From Cordylochernes scorpioides (lineage: Eukaryota > Arthropoda > Arachnida > Pseudoscorpiones > Chernetidae), in assembly GCA_030710605.1 (NCBI GenBank), contig CP092880.1, forward strand, positions 10,506,208 through 10,570,207: DNA of 64,000 nucleotides. The letters run 5' to 3'. Made by a program: the position numbers and the translations under genes. The number at the start of each line of letters is the position of its first letter. Within the stretch, counting starts at the first letter, position 1. Below the pieces are notes generated by a model that had not been told where the DNA came from, searched no databases, and was given only the letters and a program-made list of their open reading frames with translations. Below are positions 33,297 through 43,395 of this stretch, piece by piece.

Positions 33297-33717
33297 CAAA
33301 CAAACAAACAAAAACCTTTATTGAGACACTATTGTCTTACAAGGGGATTCCCCTAAAAGGTTATATATGTACATGAGTGAGGAGGAAAAGCAATTTAGAG
33401 GGGAATGGGGAGCAATCAGCCATTGTCTGTGGAGTTGAGCACCTCTTCTCTCATTTTATCAATCGCCTTGAAAAATTTAAAATATTTATAAACAAATGTT
33501 TTATCCAGCAGGAGGAGAGCATTAAAGATTTTATATACATGTTGTTCATTGTAGTGAGCTAGCTCCGAAATTTCGCGAATTTCCAGTCTCTTTTCATGTA
33601 GGAATGGGCAATGGAATAGATAGTGGACCAAATTGTCTTGGATGCCAACGTTGCAGAAGTAGCAATTTAAAGGGTCGCCTGTTCCAAAATCCTGTGATAT
33701 CCTCGCGGAAAAGTAGC
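33297..33717 (-). mobile_element. LINE, 5'-truncated, with 16-bp TSD
   Basis: 421 bp flanked by perfect CATGTATACATATATA (33281-33296, 33718-33733). Minus strand encodes a C-terminal fragment with CYFCNVG, then HYLFHCPF (zinc motif), to a stop at 33416; the 3' UTR ends AATAAAGGTTTTTGTTTGTT. A clean target-primed insertion of a non-LTR retrotransposon. Confidence 0.92.
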
Positions 33718-33821
33718 CATGTATACATATATAGAGAGATAAATTCTATGCACAAAAAATCTCAAGAATGCCATGTGGACAGATAAAAGAACAAATGTTT
33801 CAATCTTAAATGAAATTAAAC

Positions 33822-34000
33822 CGTCTCCCTAGGAAATCAAGAAAACTACCAGGTGACTGACTATATGTGCTGCAAGTGATGAACACTATCAGATCACATT
33901 GGAGATTATTTGTCCATAAAGTCATCAAAGTGAACTCAACTTGATGGACACTAACAAAAACAACAGAGAAAATAAATGGACAAAGATATTTTTAAAACAT
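33822..34000 (+). repeat. Dispersed 170-bp repeat, copy 1
   Basis: GTCTCCCTAGGAAATCAAGA... to ...TATTTTTAAAACAT; recurs at 35724-35891. No terminal structure recognised. Confidence 0.7.
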
Positions 34001-34011
34001 CTTCTAATCTA

Positions 34012-34195
34012 AAAGAAAATAAGACCTAATCCAAATAATTTATTAGTGTGTGACGTTTCGGCAACAACATTGTCACCATCATCAGACAAATGGTGACAAT
34101 GTTGTTGCCGAAACGTCACACACTAATAAATTATTTGGATTAGGTCTTATTTTCTTTTATTATAATCTATTATCCAAATTGTGCTTTATCATCTT
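34012..34195. mobile_element. Palindromic mini-element P4 with intact hammerhead
   Basis: Arms AAGAAAATAAGACCTAATCC... / GGATTAGGTCTTATTTTCTT; outer flank CCAAATTGTGCTTTATCAT. The minus-strand half carries a complete hammerhead core (see 34048-34088); the plus half lost CTGATGA. Confidence 0.82.
34048..34088 (-). ncRNA. Hammerhead ribozyme motif (P4)
   Basis: Minus strand: stem I TGT, CTGATGA, stem II GGTGACA...TGTTGCC, GAAA, self-complementary ACGT as stem III, C17, then ACA closing stem I. All conserved core positions are present. Confidence 0.7.
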
Positions 34196-34204
34196 CTAAT
34201 CTTA

Positions 34205-34360
34205 AGAAAAAGGCATCTCCTTATCGTGCAACTGAAAGTTTCTAATGGCGCAAGCCATCAGCAACTTTCAGTTGCACTATAAGGAGATGCCTTTTTCTTA
34301 ATTTATGCACCTTATCCCAGTACAATATCACATTTGTACTATTTTTTCACATCTCCTAAT
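34205..34360. mobile_element. Family D foldback copy
   Basis: Palindrome GGCATCTCCTTATCGTGCAA / TTGCACTATAAGGAGATGCC, then CCCAGTACAATATCACATTT as at the start of the 17465 copy. Confidence 0.6.
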
Positions 34361-34595
34361 CATGCTAATGATTTATGTCCCATCTATATATATCAGAATA
34401 ATAGTTATTTTTTTAAATTAATTATAAGACAAAAATTTGTATAATTAGATTTCAAGGTAACAAATCCAAATTGTGACATTTTAGCATAATAGCAATTGGT
34501 CTTGTTACTTTGTAAGCAAATATTGAATCAATTGAATTCAAGAATATTGATATAAAAAATACCTCTTTTTTTTTGACAAGTCAATTATATTTGAT

Positions 34596-34722
34596 AAGCA
34601 CAATTTGTATTAGCGATTATAAACACAAGGTAATAAGACCAAATCCAAATAAATAAACAGCATTGTTACCGAAACGTCACACACTATTTATTTGGATTTG
34701 GTCTTATTACCTTGTGTTCAAT
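34596..34722. mobile_element. Palindromic mini-element P5
   Basis: Arms CACAAGGTAATAAGACCAAA and complement; only the distal half of the hammerhead (GTTACCGAAACGTCACACAC) remains. Confidence 0.78.
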
Positions 34723-34975
34723 TATATTTATTCTGATGAATGGTGCAAAGCCATTAGCACGATATTCAGTTCACGGTTGACAGATTTTTTCTGGATAATT
34801 TCAGTAACCTAATACTTCACATTATTTGTCTATTTTTGACAAGATGGTCAAACCCTCTGATTATGTAAATTGATGATGATACAGTAAATAGGTGAGGCAG
34901 AAAAAGAAAAAAAATTGACCTGGAGGCTTAATGAATAATGCTTCATGGTTTATAAGTCTAAAACATATATAACAA

Positions 34976-35222
34976 TGATAAGGCACAATTTGGATTATAG
35001 ATTATAAACATAAGGTAATAAGACTAAATACAAATAAATAATTAGTGTGTGACGTTTCAGTAACAGCGTTGTTACCATCTTCAGACAAAAGTACTGAATG
35101 AGAAATTTTACCACAGCATGTTTTAACCATTCTAAATATAGACCAAATCCAAATAAATATTTGTTACCGAAACGTCAACCACTAATTATTTCTTTGGATT
35201 TGGTCTTATTACCTTGCGTATA
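34976..35222. mobile_element. Palindromic mini-element P6 with hammerhead
   Basis: Outer flank GATAAGGCACAATTTGG, arms AAGGTAATAAGACTAAATAC / TTTGGTCTTATTACCTTGCG. The left half holds a complete minus-strand hammerhead core; the centre has about 70 bp of unrelated DNA. Confidence 0.78.
35047..35087 (-). ncRNA. Hammerhead ribozyme motif (P6)
   Basis: Minus strand: TGT, CTGAAGA (allowed CTGANGA), stem II GGTAACA...TGTTACT, GAAA, ACGT, C, ACA. Confidence 0.62.
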
Positions 35223-35616
35223 TATAACAATGTATTTTTGTGTGAAAACAAGCTAAGTATGTTCTTAGAAATTTTCCTTCTAAATTTTAGGTATGAGAAG
35301 AGTACCATCATGTCAAATAAAATTGACAATTTTTTTCAAAAAAAAAAAAAAACAAGTTGCACATAAAACATCCACACACATTGAATGGTGCATGTGACAA
35401 TTTCCAAACATACCAATCAGCTTATCATGTCTGTAATCAGCTATTGTATCAATCTTACAAAATAAAGTAGGGATTTATCAATGTCACTCACTAGTTGTTT
35501 AGTCATTCTTGAGGCAATAAACCTTCATATTATATTCTAGCCTGAAAACTGACCCCTGCCACTTCACCAGCATTTTTTTTTGGTAAATTTGACTGATTTC
35601 ATGACTTCCCTCGCAG

Positions 35617-35724
35617 GATGTTATGAAACCGAATCCTCCCACGTACTGATGAGGGCTCAAATTGATGGTATACATATTGGATTTTTGTCTGAATGTGCCA
35701 ATATCACCCCATTAAATCTGTTAG
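35617..35724 (+). CDS. Candidate exon, unidentified
   Basis: Acceptor ATGACTTCCCTCGCAG| is strong; donor TTAG|GTCTCC is weak and coincides with the start of a dispersed repeat. It encodes CYETESSHVLMRAQ followed by IDGIHIGFLSECANI and TPLNLL (35 full codons, 2 bases before, 1 after). Composition looks like real protein, but I recognise no family. Its end phase fits the exon at 49713, although a minus-strand STARD3 exon lies between. Confidence 0.35.
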
Positions 35725-35891
35725 GTCTCCCTAGGAAATCAAGAAAACTACCAGATGTGCTGCAAGTTATGTTCACTACCAGGTTAAAATTGGAGATTAT
35801 TTGTCCATAGCGTCACCAAAGTGAACTCAACTTGATGGACACTTACAACAACAACAGAGAAAATAAATGGACACAATTATTTTTAAAACAT
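35725..35891 (+). repeat. Dispersed 170-bp repeat, copy 2
   Basis: Second copy of the 33822-34000 repeat, with a few bases missing after CTACCAG. Confidence 0.7.
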
Positions 35892-36039
35892 TTAGAAAGA
35901 AGTTTTTACTGGGGTAAATGGTTTACTAGGGTGGTAAATATACTGCATGGTTCTAATGTCTAAATAAAGGGAGAGGTGCTTCATTTGATACATATTATGT
36001 CCATGTTAAAGTTATAGCCATAATTAAAATTAATAAGAC

Positions 36040-36402
36040 TTCTTCTATCTTATCTCCACTCAATCATATTAGGATATAAAGTTGTGACCCTTGATGGTGT
36101 CTGTTTGACAACCACCATGACTGGGTGAAGTAGTCTGCCTTTGTCATTAAGACTGGGAGCATTACTCAGTGGAAGGCCAACTTAGCTCCAAAAGAAATGG
36201 CCACCTCTGACATGAGGAACAGACGCCATGTGCAGCCGCTCCTAACATGGGAGTACAAACGCTGCTCATCCTGTATCCCTGGATTAGGAAGGAGTCCTTA
36301 CAGGGTACTATCAGCTGTGCCAGCTGAACCCAGGTTTTTTAGTGAGCTTGTTACTGCTCCCCTTCCTCCTTTTTCATCCGGGCTTGGGACTGGCTAAGGC
36401 GG
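36040..36402 (-). mobile_element. SINE-2, inverted
   Basis: Tail CTTCTTCTATCTTATCTCC at left, head GCTAAGGCGGAGTTT at right. Possible imperfect TSD (TTAATAAGACTT / TTAATGAGACTT). Confidence 0.85.
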
Positions 36403-36570
36403 AGTTTTAATGAGACTTGAAAATTCCCTGGATTAGGAGTCCTTACAGGGTACTATCAGCTGTGCCAGCTGAACCCAGGTTTTTTAGTGAGCTTGTTACT
36501 GCTCCCCCTCCTCCTTTTTCATCCGGGCTTGGGACTGGCTAAGGCGGAGTTTTAATGAGACTTGAAAATT
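36277..36570. repeat. Tandem duplication of about 146 bp including SINE-2 head
   Basis: The segment from CCCTGGATTAGG to AATGAGACTTGAAAATT appears twice in tandem (about 36277-36421 and 36424-36570), so it includes the SINE head and about 20 bp of flank. Arose after the SINE inserted. Confidence 0.88.
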
Positions 36571-36639
36571 AGAATTAAAATGCCATAACCACATTGCTGT
36601 TATAAAAGAGGCTGTTATGAGGAGATTCCACTGTTATAT

Positions 36640-36792
36640 CATGCAACTTAATAAATTAATAGTGTGTGACATATCTGCTATTTGGTTTACACACTTGATA
36701 ATAGTACTATGTAAGAACATGCTGTGATATTTTTTCTCATTTATTCTTTTGTCTGTTGATGGTAACAACGCTGTTACTGAAACGTCACACAA
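36640..36792. mobile_element. Palindromic mini-element P14, interrupted
   Basis: AATTAATAGTGTGTGACATA at left and GATGGTAACAACGCTGTTAC then TGAAACGTCACAC at right; the right arm is replaced by a SINE-2. Its hammerhead core reads CTGTTGA, so it is mutated. Confidence 0.6.
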
Positions 36793-37095
36793 GCACGGAT
36801 GAAAAAGGAGGAAGGGGAGCAGTAACAAGCTCACTAAAAAACCTGGGCTCAGCTGGACCTGTAAGGGCTCCTAATCCAGGGATACAGGATGAGCAGTGTT
36901 TGTACTCCGTTGTTGTTAGGAGCGGCTGCACATGGTGTCTGTTCCTCATGTCAGAGGCGGCCATTCGGAGCTGCCACTGAGTAGTGCTCCCAGTCTTAAT
37001 GACAAAGGCAGGCACATTCTACTTCACCCAGTCATGATGGTTGTCAAAGCTTGATACCCTAATATGATTGAGTAGAGATAAGAAAGAAGAAGAAG
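36793..37095 (+). mobile_element. SINE-2, 5'-truncated
   Basis: AAGCACGGATGAAAAAGG... to GAGATAAGAAAGAAGAAGAA, with an internal deletion near 36968. Confidence 0.82.
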
Positions 37096-37118
37096 CTAGA
37101 GATTAAAAAGAGTTTGAA

Positions 37119-37349
37119 CTCACTCCTCACTTTCTTACTGCTACTCTTTTTGTGTTGATTTCTTGCTTCCTTCTTTCTTATTATTATTTTTTTTTTTTCC
37201 TTTTCTTATTTTTTTTTTTTCTCTTTCTCTTTTCACTCTGTATATATCGCTATTTCCTTTGTCTCATTGCTTTGTTCTTATGCATACCTCTGGTGAATCC
37301 TGTATAGGGTCAGTGACCCTAAATAAAGGTTTTTTTGTTGTTGTTGTTG
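37119..37349 (+). mobile_element. LINE 3' UTR insertion with 15-bp TSD
   Basis: CT-rich start, GGGTCAGTGACCCTAAATAA, AATAAA signal, (GTT)n tail; flanked by perfect TAAAAAGAGTTTGAA (37104-37118, 37350-37364). No coding part. Confidence 0.88.
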
Positions 37350-37455
37350 TAAAAAGAGTTTGAAAAGATATCTGGAGGTCTGATATATTTTTACTCAACA
37401 TTGATACAAGGATTATTTTATTTAGGTAAGAGGACACCTCTCTCTGTACAAAGAG

Positions 37456-37745
37456 GTTTGTGTTTCTTATCCCCTTGTGTAAAGATTAAGTGAATTCCAT
37501 GAGTTCATGCTCCTCGAGCTGATCTCATGGAATGGGGTGTAGGAGTGCAGCTTTCGTTGATCATGGCACCATGATCCAGGCACACTTTGGTGAAAGTCTG
37601 ACTTTGCCTGTAGTTTGAGGTCATTCCTAACATGGAAGCTACGCCTTTGCTGCTGACTCTAACATGAGTACAGACGCAGCTCTCTGTATCCCTGGAGTGG
37701 GACCCTTGCTGAGGAACCAGGTCAGTTGAACTCAGATCTACTCCT
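37456..37745 (-). mobile_element. SINE-3, inverted
   Basis: Minus strand: TGAGTTCAACTGACCTGG, GGGTCCCACTCCAGGGATAC ... CATGAACTCATGGAATTC and tail ACAAGGGGATAAGAAACAC. Central part is related to SINE-2; the tail is shared with the LINE at 26.6 kb. Confidence 0.7.
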
Positions 37746-38298
37746 CTTCTAACAATTCTGCTGTTGGTCCGCGACTGCTTATTTGTTAGAGTTATTCTGC
37801 TTGTTTCGCAGCTAGCCTTCATATTTGAAGGTCATTCCCCTATCGAGCACCTGGGGATGTGCCCTGTAGCAGTCAGCTCTGCCGAGGGACCTTGTAGCGC
37901 ATGGTTATTATTATATTTAATGGGCAGTTCTGGGTTTTCTCTGTAACTTGATATTTTACAATTGAAGATTGTATCTAGACGTAGTCAGTCACGAGGTTTG
38001 TCTATGTAGTGAATATCCTTTACTTGAAATGATCCTTATAACCTTTTATTTCAATTTAAATGTCCCCCTAGGGAAACTTGCGCTGCCATACATGTATGTT
38101 TCTACTGTTGTCTATACATATTTACAATAATTTTGCTTTGTTGTTAATAATTTTAGTCTGTAAAGAATTGTCATAAGATTCATTAATAACCTTAGAAATG
38201 TTATATATATGTTAAGAAAGAATTTAGAGAGAGAGAGAGACCCACATAATAGAAGACTAATAAATAAACATACTGTTATTGCACTTTTGAATCTTGTA
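37746..38298. other. No recognised feature
   Basis: AT-rich with short frames only; a GA-rich run (AGAGAGAGAGAGAGA) at about 38227-38241. Confidence 0.4.
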
Positions 38299-38453
38299 CA
38301 GTAGAACAACCTCCATGAGAGGACACTCTCGCTAGAAAACACCTGTCTATAAAGGATAGTTTTAATTGACAATTTTTACTAATTAGAAACTCTTGTATAA
38401 AAGAAAACCTGTCTCTGTAACTAGATGTTGTCCTTTAAAGAGAGGGATTCGAC
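38299..38453. mobile_element. pogo-like MITE, inverted
   Basis: TA then CAGTAGAACAACCTCCATGA; ends near TTTAAAGAGAGGGATTCGAC. Right terminus decayed. Confidence 0.6.
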
Positions 38454-38618
38454 AATCATTTTAAATTAGAACCAGCCATTTTGGGATGATATAATATTGG
38501 TCATTTGTGCTTCTTGACTCGGATGAAATGCTACATTATAAGGTAAAAAAAAAAAAAAACATGTAAAATTGCTCCTCCATTTCTACATGGATAGCCCCAG
38601 CAACGAGGCCATCCTCAA

Positions 38619-38838
38619 TGATCTGTGATATATTATTACTCTACTCTGTGTTATTGATCATCATCTTGTAAACAACAATTTACATATAATCGTTTTGTAA
38701 AAAGATTAATAAATTATTAATTAGAGTTGCTTAAGAATAGTGTATCTTTTCATTTATCTGCATATATATATTTAAAGTGCAAATTCTTATAAAAATAATT
38801 TTCACCATTAATAGTTAACAATCAATAGAAACGTATCA
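38619..38838 (+). repeat. 5' LTR of Gypsy element
   Basis: TGATCTGTGATAT... to ...GAAACGTATCA, 220 bp. Contains the TATATATATTTAAAG region that may act in transcription start. Confidence 0.9.
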
Positions 38839-38864
38839 AATGGCGACGAAGAATTAACGTAAGT

Positions 38865-41800
38865 ATGGCCACCACTAATTCAAATTTTCCAAGGTTTCGT
38901 GAAGGCGAAGATCTAAATTGTTATTTGGAACAATTAGAAGAATGTTTTAAATTGAACAAAACATTAGAAGCAGACAAAGTATCTGTGTTATTAACGTCTA
39001 TTGATGTTAATGTTTATAAGACTTTGCGCGATTTGTTGGTACCCAGAAGGCCAAGTGACCTTAAATATAAACTTTTGGTAGAGGTTTTAACCAACCATTT
39101 ATATCCAATGAAAAATAAGCACTTTGAAAGATATTTATTTCATAAGATTGTACAAAAAGAAAATGAGCCTGTGGGAAAATTTGTTTTGAGGCTTAAATCT
39201 CAGGCAGACAAGTGTAAATTTACTGACATAAATGAAAATTTGTGTGATCAATTTGTAAGTGGTTGCTTCGATGAAGCTACGCTTAAAAGGCTGCTAAGTG
39301 AACCATTTTTAACGTTTGATAGTGCAATAATTATTGCAAATTCTGTAGAGGCAGCGAAGTCACAAGTAAATTTGATGAAAAATCCTGGTCATGATATTGA
39401 TAATTTGAAAGCCAGATCTAAAAATTTTAAATTCCCATGTAAATACAATAATCCTTGCAAAATTTGTGGAAAGTCTAACCACGATACGAAGTTATGCAAA
39501 TTTAAAAATGCTCAATGTTATATTTGTAATAAGAAAGGGCACATTGCTCCAGTGTGTTGGAATAAAAAATCGGCCCAAAATTCTGGAATGAATAAACCCA
39601 ATCAGAATAAATTGAATACTATTCAGTGCAACACATTAGAAAACGCACCAAAAATAATGGTAAACGTTAAAATTGAAGATGCAGACACTATAATGGAGGT
39701 TGACACTGGTGCAGACGTGTCTGTAGTTTCAAAGAAATTTTTTCTTACAAATCTCAAAAATGTCACTCTAGAGAAATACAGTGGACATTTGAAAAGTTTT
39801 TCAGGAAATATGATACCAGTTTTTGGAAAATGCTTGGTAAATGTTAGTTACAAAAACTATCAGGAAAAACTACCCCTAATTGTGACAGGCCAGTTTAATA
39901 ACCAAACGCCGTTACTGGGCAGAAATTGGATAAGAATTTTAAAAGCTGATTGGCCCAATTGCGTTTTTGATATCTGTAATAATATAAATGTAATTTCAAA
40001 CTTAGAACTGTTTTTAGAAGTATATAAGAGAGTATTTGAAAATAAAGATTTACCAATTCAAGGCATTAAAGGTTCAATATCATTGAGGCCAAATGCTAAG
40101 CCCAAATTTTTTAAATTTAGACCAGTACCCTTTTCCATTAAAGAGAAGATAGACAAAGAACTAGACAGACTTGAAAAAAGTCAAATAATTGAAAAAGTTA
40201 ATGCTAGTGATTGGTCTACGCCTTTAGTAACGGTAATAAAGTCAAATGGAGAACTACGTTTGTGTGGTGATTTTAAAAATACTTTGAATAATTGCATTGA
40301 AGATGAGAAATATCCATTACCTACTATAGAAACTATGTTGGGAAATCTAGGAGGAAACAAGATTTTTACCAAATTGGATCTCTCCTCCGCATATCATCAA
40401 ATTGAAATGGATGAAGCATCAAAAAATCTGCTAGTGGTATCTACCCATAGAGGACTTTACCGATACAATAGATTGCCTTTTGGCATCAGTCCAGCTTCAG
40501 CCATTTTCCAGAGGTGTATGGACAGCCTTTTTCATGATGTTCCCAACACGGTGATATACTTAGATGATATTTTCATTGGTTCTAAAGATGAACAAGAACA
40601 TTACAGAATTTTAAAAATAATCTTCGATAAATTGAAAGAGCTAAATTTTACCCTTAATAAAGAAAAATGCTTATTTTTAAAAAAAGACATTTGTTTTCTA
40701 GGTCATATTATAAATGAAGATGGTGTAAGACCAGATTCAAAGAAATTGGAAGCATTAGAAAGGTGTAAAAAGCCTTTCGACAAAACATCATTGAAGAGTT
40801 TTCTAGGGATGTTGAGCTTCTATTCAAAATACATACCTAATATGTCAACCTTGGCTGGTCCTCTTTATCAACTCCTAAAGAAGGACAATCGTTGGAAATG
40901 GTCTAGCCAATGCGAAAAGGCATTTCTGAATTTGAAGTTAACTCTATTAAATTCCCAGGCGCTTATTCACTATTCAATGAAGCTTCCATTAACTTTAACC
41001 TGCGATGCATCTGCCTATGGCATAAGTGGGGTCTTGTGTCATATTGTGGAAGGGGAAGAGAAGCCAATTACCTTTGTTTCCAGAACATTGTCAAGTGCAG
41101 AAGTCAAATACTCTCAGACTGAGAAAGAAGCACTTGCTATTGTGTTTGCAACTTCCAAACTGAGACAATACTTGTTTGGGAGAAAATTTGTGTTAAAGAG
41201 TGATCATAAAGCTTTAACGACTGTTTTTGGAAACAAAAGACTTCTTCCGCCTTTAATTGCAAATCGTTTGCATAGGTGGGCTTTAGAGTTGTCTAATTTC
41301 GATTTCGATATTAGATATACAAATAAAGATACCATGCTCTGTGCGGATGCATTTTCAAGACTTCCACTTGAGGAAATAAATTTATGGGAAGACAACATTG
41401 ATTTGGTGACACATGATATATCATTTTTAAATGTAACTCCATTGGACCACCTCATTATTGAAGAAGAAACCAATAAAGATCCGGTTTTAAATAAGCTCAA
41501 GGAATATCTATTAGAAGACCCTCAGTTAGCAAAAAAGGATGAAACAATGAAACCATTCCTTTCAAAATTGGAAAATTTTTCTGTACTGCAGGGATGCATT
41601 TTTGTTGATTCTAGGGCAGTGATTCCAAGTACCTGTCAAGATCAAATGTTGAAGTTACTTCATCAAAGTCATATAGGAATCAATCGCATGAAATCTCTAG
41701 CCAGATCATCGGTTTGGTGGCCAAAAATGGATAGTCAAATTGAAGAGTTTGTGAAGGAATGTTCTCCCTGTATGCATCATCAGACAGCTCCTCCTGCTGA

Positions 41801-42689
41801 GAACACACCTTGGCCCAGGACTAACCAACCGTGGCAGCGAGTTCATGTTGACCATTTCTATTTCAGAGGTGATTGTTATTTATTAGTAGTAGATGCAAAT
41901 TCAAATTGGATTGAAGTATTCCCAGTTAGAGGTACTACTTCGCAAGAAAATATTAAGCTACTACGGGAGTGTTTCGCCAGGTATGGATTACCGCAATGCT
42001 TAGTATCTGACAATGGCCCCCCCTTCAATTCGATTGAATTTAAGGAGTTCTTACGGAAAAATAATGTATACCACTTAACCTCGCCAGCATATAATCCCTC
42101 GTCTAACGGAATTGCTGAAGTTTCGGTAAGAATAATAAAAAAATCTCTGGAAAAGTCGTTAGAAGAATCTCCAAACTCAAATATGGACTGTATTTTACAA
42201 AATGTTCTGTTTAATTATAGAAATACGCCTACCTCTTTAGATAAGCCTCCTGTAGAACGTCTCCTAAGTTATGTGCCTAGAACATTTGTAAATTGCTTGA
42301 ACTCTGAATTTATCCAGAAGACTTTTGGGAGAAATGAGTGTGGAAGGCGACATTTTCAAGTTGGAGATAAAGTGCTGTTTACTAGAGTAATACAAAATAG
42401 GCGCAAATGGTTCAAGGCCCAGGTGATACGACGACTAGGTTACAATGTTTATCTAGTAAAGAACCTAAAAGGCACATTTAAAGTGCATGTCAATCAGATG
42501 AGGACAGGTTCAGATACCAAATATGCTGAAGATTCTGATTGGACCTTGGACAACGCAGGAGCAGGACCTCACCGACTGGAACAAGACCCTCAAATTTCCA
42601 CGACACCTCCACCTAGGAGATCTACCCGACCTCGACGCCCTCCTTGCCGGTTTTCTCCATCTATGAACAATATAAGGAAGGAGGAATAA
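38865..42689 (+). CDS. Gypsy gag-pol polyprotein, intact
   Basis: 1274 codons from ATG 38865, 26 bp after the 5' LTR, to a TAA abutting the 3' LTR. Order: gag (about 1-190); two CCHC zinc knuckles (C198-C211, C218-C231); aspartic protease VDTGADVSVV (D280); reverse transcriptase with YLDD (565-568); RNase H (TCDAS D714, E753/E755, D780, D828); integrase H2C2 zinc finger (H933, H936, C966, C969) and DD35E core (D996, D1049, E1085); basic C-terminal tail, no chromodomain seen. Gag and pol share one frame with no frameshift, as in Mag-like elements. No stop or frameshift, consistent with a recent insertion. Confidence 0.97.
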   Translation: MATTNSNFPRFREGEDLNCYLEQLEECFKLNKTLEADKVSVLLTSIDVNVYKTLRDLLVPRRPSDLKYKLLVEVLTNHLYPMKNKHFERYLFHKIVQKENEPVGKFVLRLKSQADKCKFTDINENLCDQFVSGCFDEATLKRLLSEPFLTFDSAIIIANSVEAAKSQVNLMKNPGHDIDNLKARSKNFKFPCKYNNPCKICGKSNHDTKLCKFKNAQCYICNKKGHIAPVCWNKKSAQNSGMNKPNQNKLNTIQCNTLENAPKIMVNVKIEDADTIMEVDTGADVSVVSKKFFLTNLKNVTLEKYSGHLKSFSGNMIPVFGKCLVNVSYKNYQEKLPLIVTGQFNNQTPLLGRNWIRILKADWPNCVFDICNNINVISNLELFLEVYKRVFENKDLPIQGIKGSISLRPNAKPKFFKFRPVPFSIKEKIDKELDRLEKSQIIEKVNASDWSTPLVTVIKSNGELRLCGDFKNTLNNCIEDEKYPLPTIETMLGNLGGNKIFTKLDLSSAYHQIEMDEASKNLLVVSTHRGLYRYNRLPFGISPASAIFQRCMDSLFHDVPNTVIYLDDIFIGSKDEQEHYRILKIIFDKLKELNFTLNKEKCLFLKKDICFLGHIINEDGVRPDSKKLEALERCKKPFDKTSLKSFLGMLSFYSKYIPNMSTLAGPLYQLLKKDNRWKWSSQCEKAFLNLKLTLLNSQALIHYSMKLPLTLTCDASAYGISGVLCHIVEGEEKPITFVSRTLSSAEVKYSQTEKEALAIVFATSKLRQYLFGRKFVLKSDHKALTTVFGNKRLLPPLIANRLHRWALELSNFDFDIRYTNKDTMLCADAFSRLPLEEINLWEDNIDLVTHDISFLNVTPLDHLIIEEETNKDPVLNKLKEYLLEDPQLAKKDETMKPFLSKLENFSVLQGCIFVDSRAVIPSTCQDQMLKLLHQSHIGINRMKSLARSSVWWPKMDSQIEEFVKECSPCMHHQTAPPAENTPWPRTNQPWQRVHVDHFYFRGDCYLLVVDANSNWIEVFPVRGTTSQENIKLLRECFARYGLPQCLVSDNGPPFNSIEFKEFLRKNNVYHLTSPAYNPSSNGIAEVSVRIIKKSLEKSLEESPNSNMDCILQNVLFNYRNTPTSLDKPPVERLLSYVPRTFVNCLNSEFIQKTFGRNECGRRHFQVGDKVLFTRVIQNRRKWFKAQVIRRLGYNVYLVKNLKGTFKVHVNQMRTGSDTKYAEDSDWTLDNAGAGPHRLEQDPQISTTPPPRRSTRPRRPPCRFSPSMNNIRKEE

Positions 42690-42907
42690 ATCTGTGATAT
42701 ATTATTACTCTACTCTGTGTTATTGATCATCATCTTGTAAACAACAATTTACATATAATCGTTTTGTAAAAAGATTAATAAATTATTAATTAGAGTTGCT
42801 TAAGAATAGTGTATCTTTTCATTTATCTGCATATATATATTTAAAGTGCAAATTCTTATAAAAATAATTTTCACCATTAATAGTTAACAATCAATAGAAA
42901 CGTATCA
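42688..42907 (+). repeat. 3' LTR of Gypsy element
   Basis: Identical to the 5' LTR from ATCTGTGATAT onward; the first bases read AA rather than TG. Confidence 0.9.
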
Positions 42908-43087
42908 CTCAAGGAGATTCTAATAATATGGCAAGGCCACTGCTAGACCAGAATTACAGCTCCAATTGTACGGATCCATGTCCAGACCTCTAATGTGGGA
43001 AGTGAGTAAATTTGAATCATGTATACAAGAGACATAATGATTACACCCCTGCAATACATTTATTTCTTTATTTTAAACACAAGGTAA

Positions 43088-43395
43088 CTTTGCCTTTGCC
43101 GGTCCCAAGCCCGGATGAAAAAAGAGGAGGGGGAGCAGTAACAAGCTCGCTAAAAAACCTGGGTTCAACTGGCCCGGCTGATAGAACCCTGTTAGGGCTC
43201 CTAATCCATGTATATAGGATGAGCAGCATTTGTACTCCATGTTAGGAGCAGCTGCACATGGCGTCTGTTCCTCATGTCAGAGGCGGCCATTTCATATTGG
43301 AGCTAAGTCGGCCTGCCACTAAGTAGTGCTCCCAAACTTAATGACAAAGGCAGACGCATTCTACTTCACCCAGTGTGGAGATAAGAAAGAAGAAG
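43088..43395 (+). mobile_element. SINE-2 inserted in a palindromic element
   Basis: CTTTGCCTTTGCCGGTCCC... to GTGGAGATAAGAAAGAAGAA, with a deletion before the tail. TSD AAACACAAGGTAA (43075-43087, 43396-43408) is the first part of the P7 arm, so SINE-2 came after P7. Confidence 0.88.

Larger units (their letters stand above)
38614..42912 (+). mobile_element. Intact Ty3/Gypsy retrotransposon
   Basis: Target duplication CTCAA (38614-38618, 42908-42912), LTRs 38619-38838 and 42688-42907 (220 bp), primer-binding site TGGCGACGAAGAAT two bases after the 5' LTR, one uninterrupted gag-pol frame, purine-rich tract AAGGAAGGAGGAATAAA just before the 3' LTR. The LTRs are identical except for the first two or three bases. 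The primer site fits the 3' end of tRNA-Ser(GCU), used by Mag-type elements. Everything needed for activity appears present. Confidence 0.97.

Noticed and set aside
41204-41500. Antisense frames within the Gypsy and Penelope coding regions
   Set aside because: Shadows of the real plus-strand polyproteins.
38581-43010. Host exon split by the Gypsy insertion
   Set aside because: The joined flanks have a good GTGAGT donor, but no frame stays open across them, so I could not support an exon.
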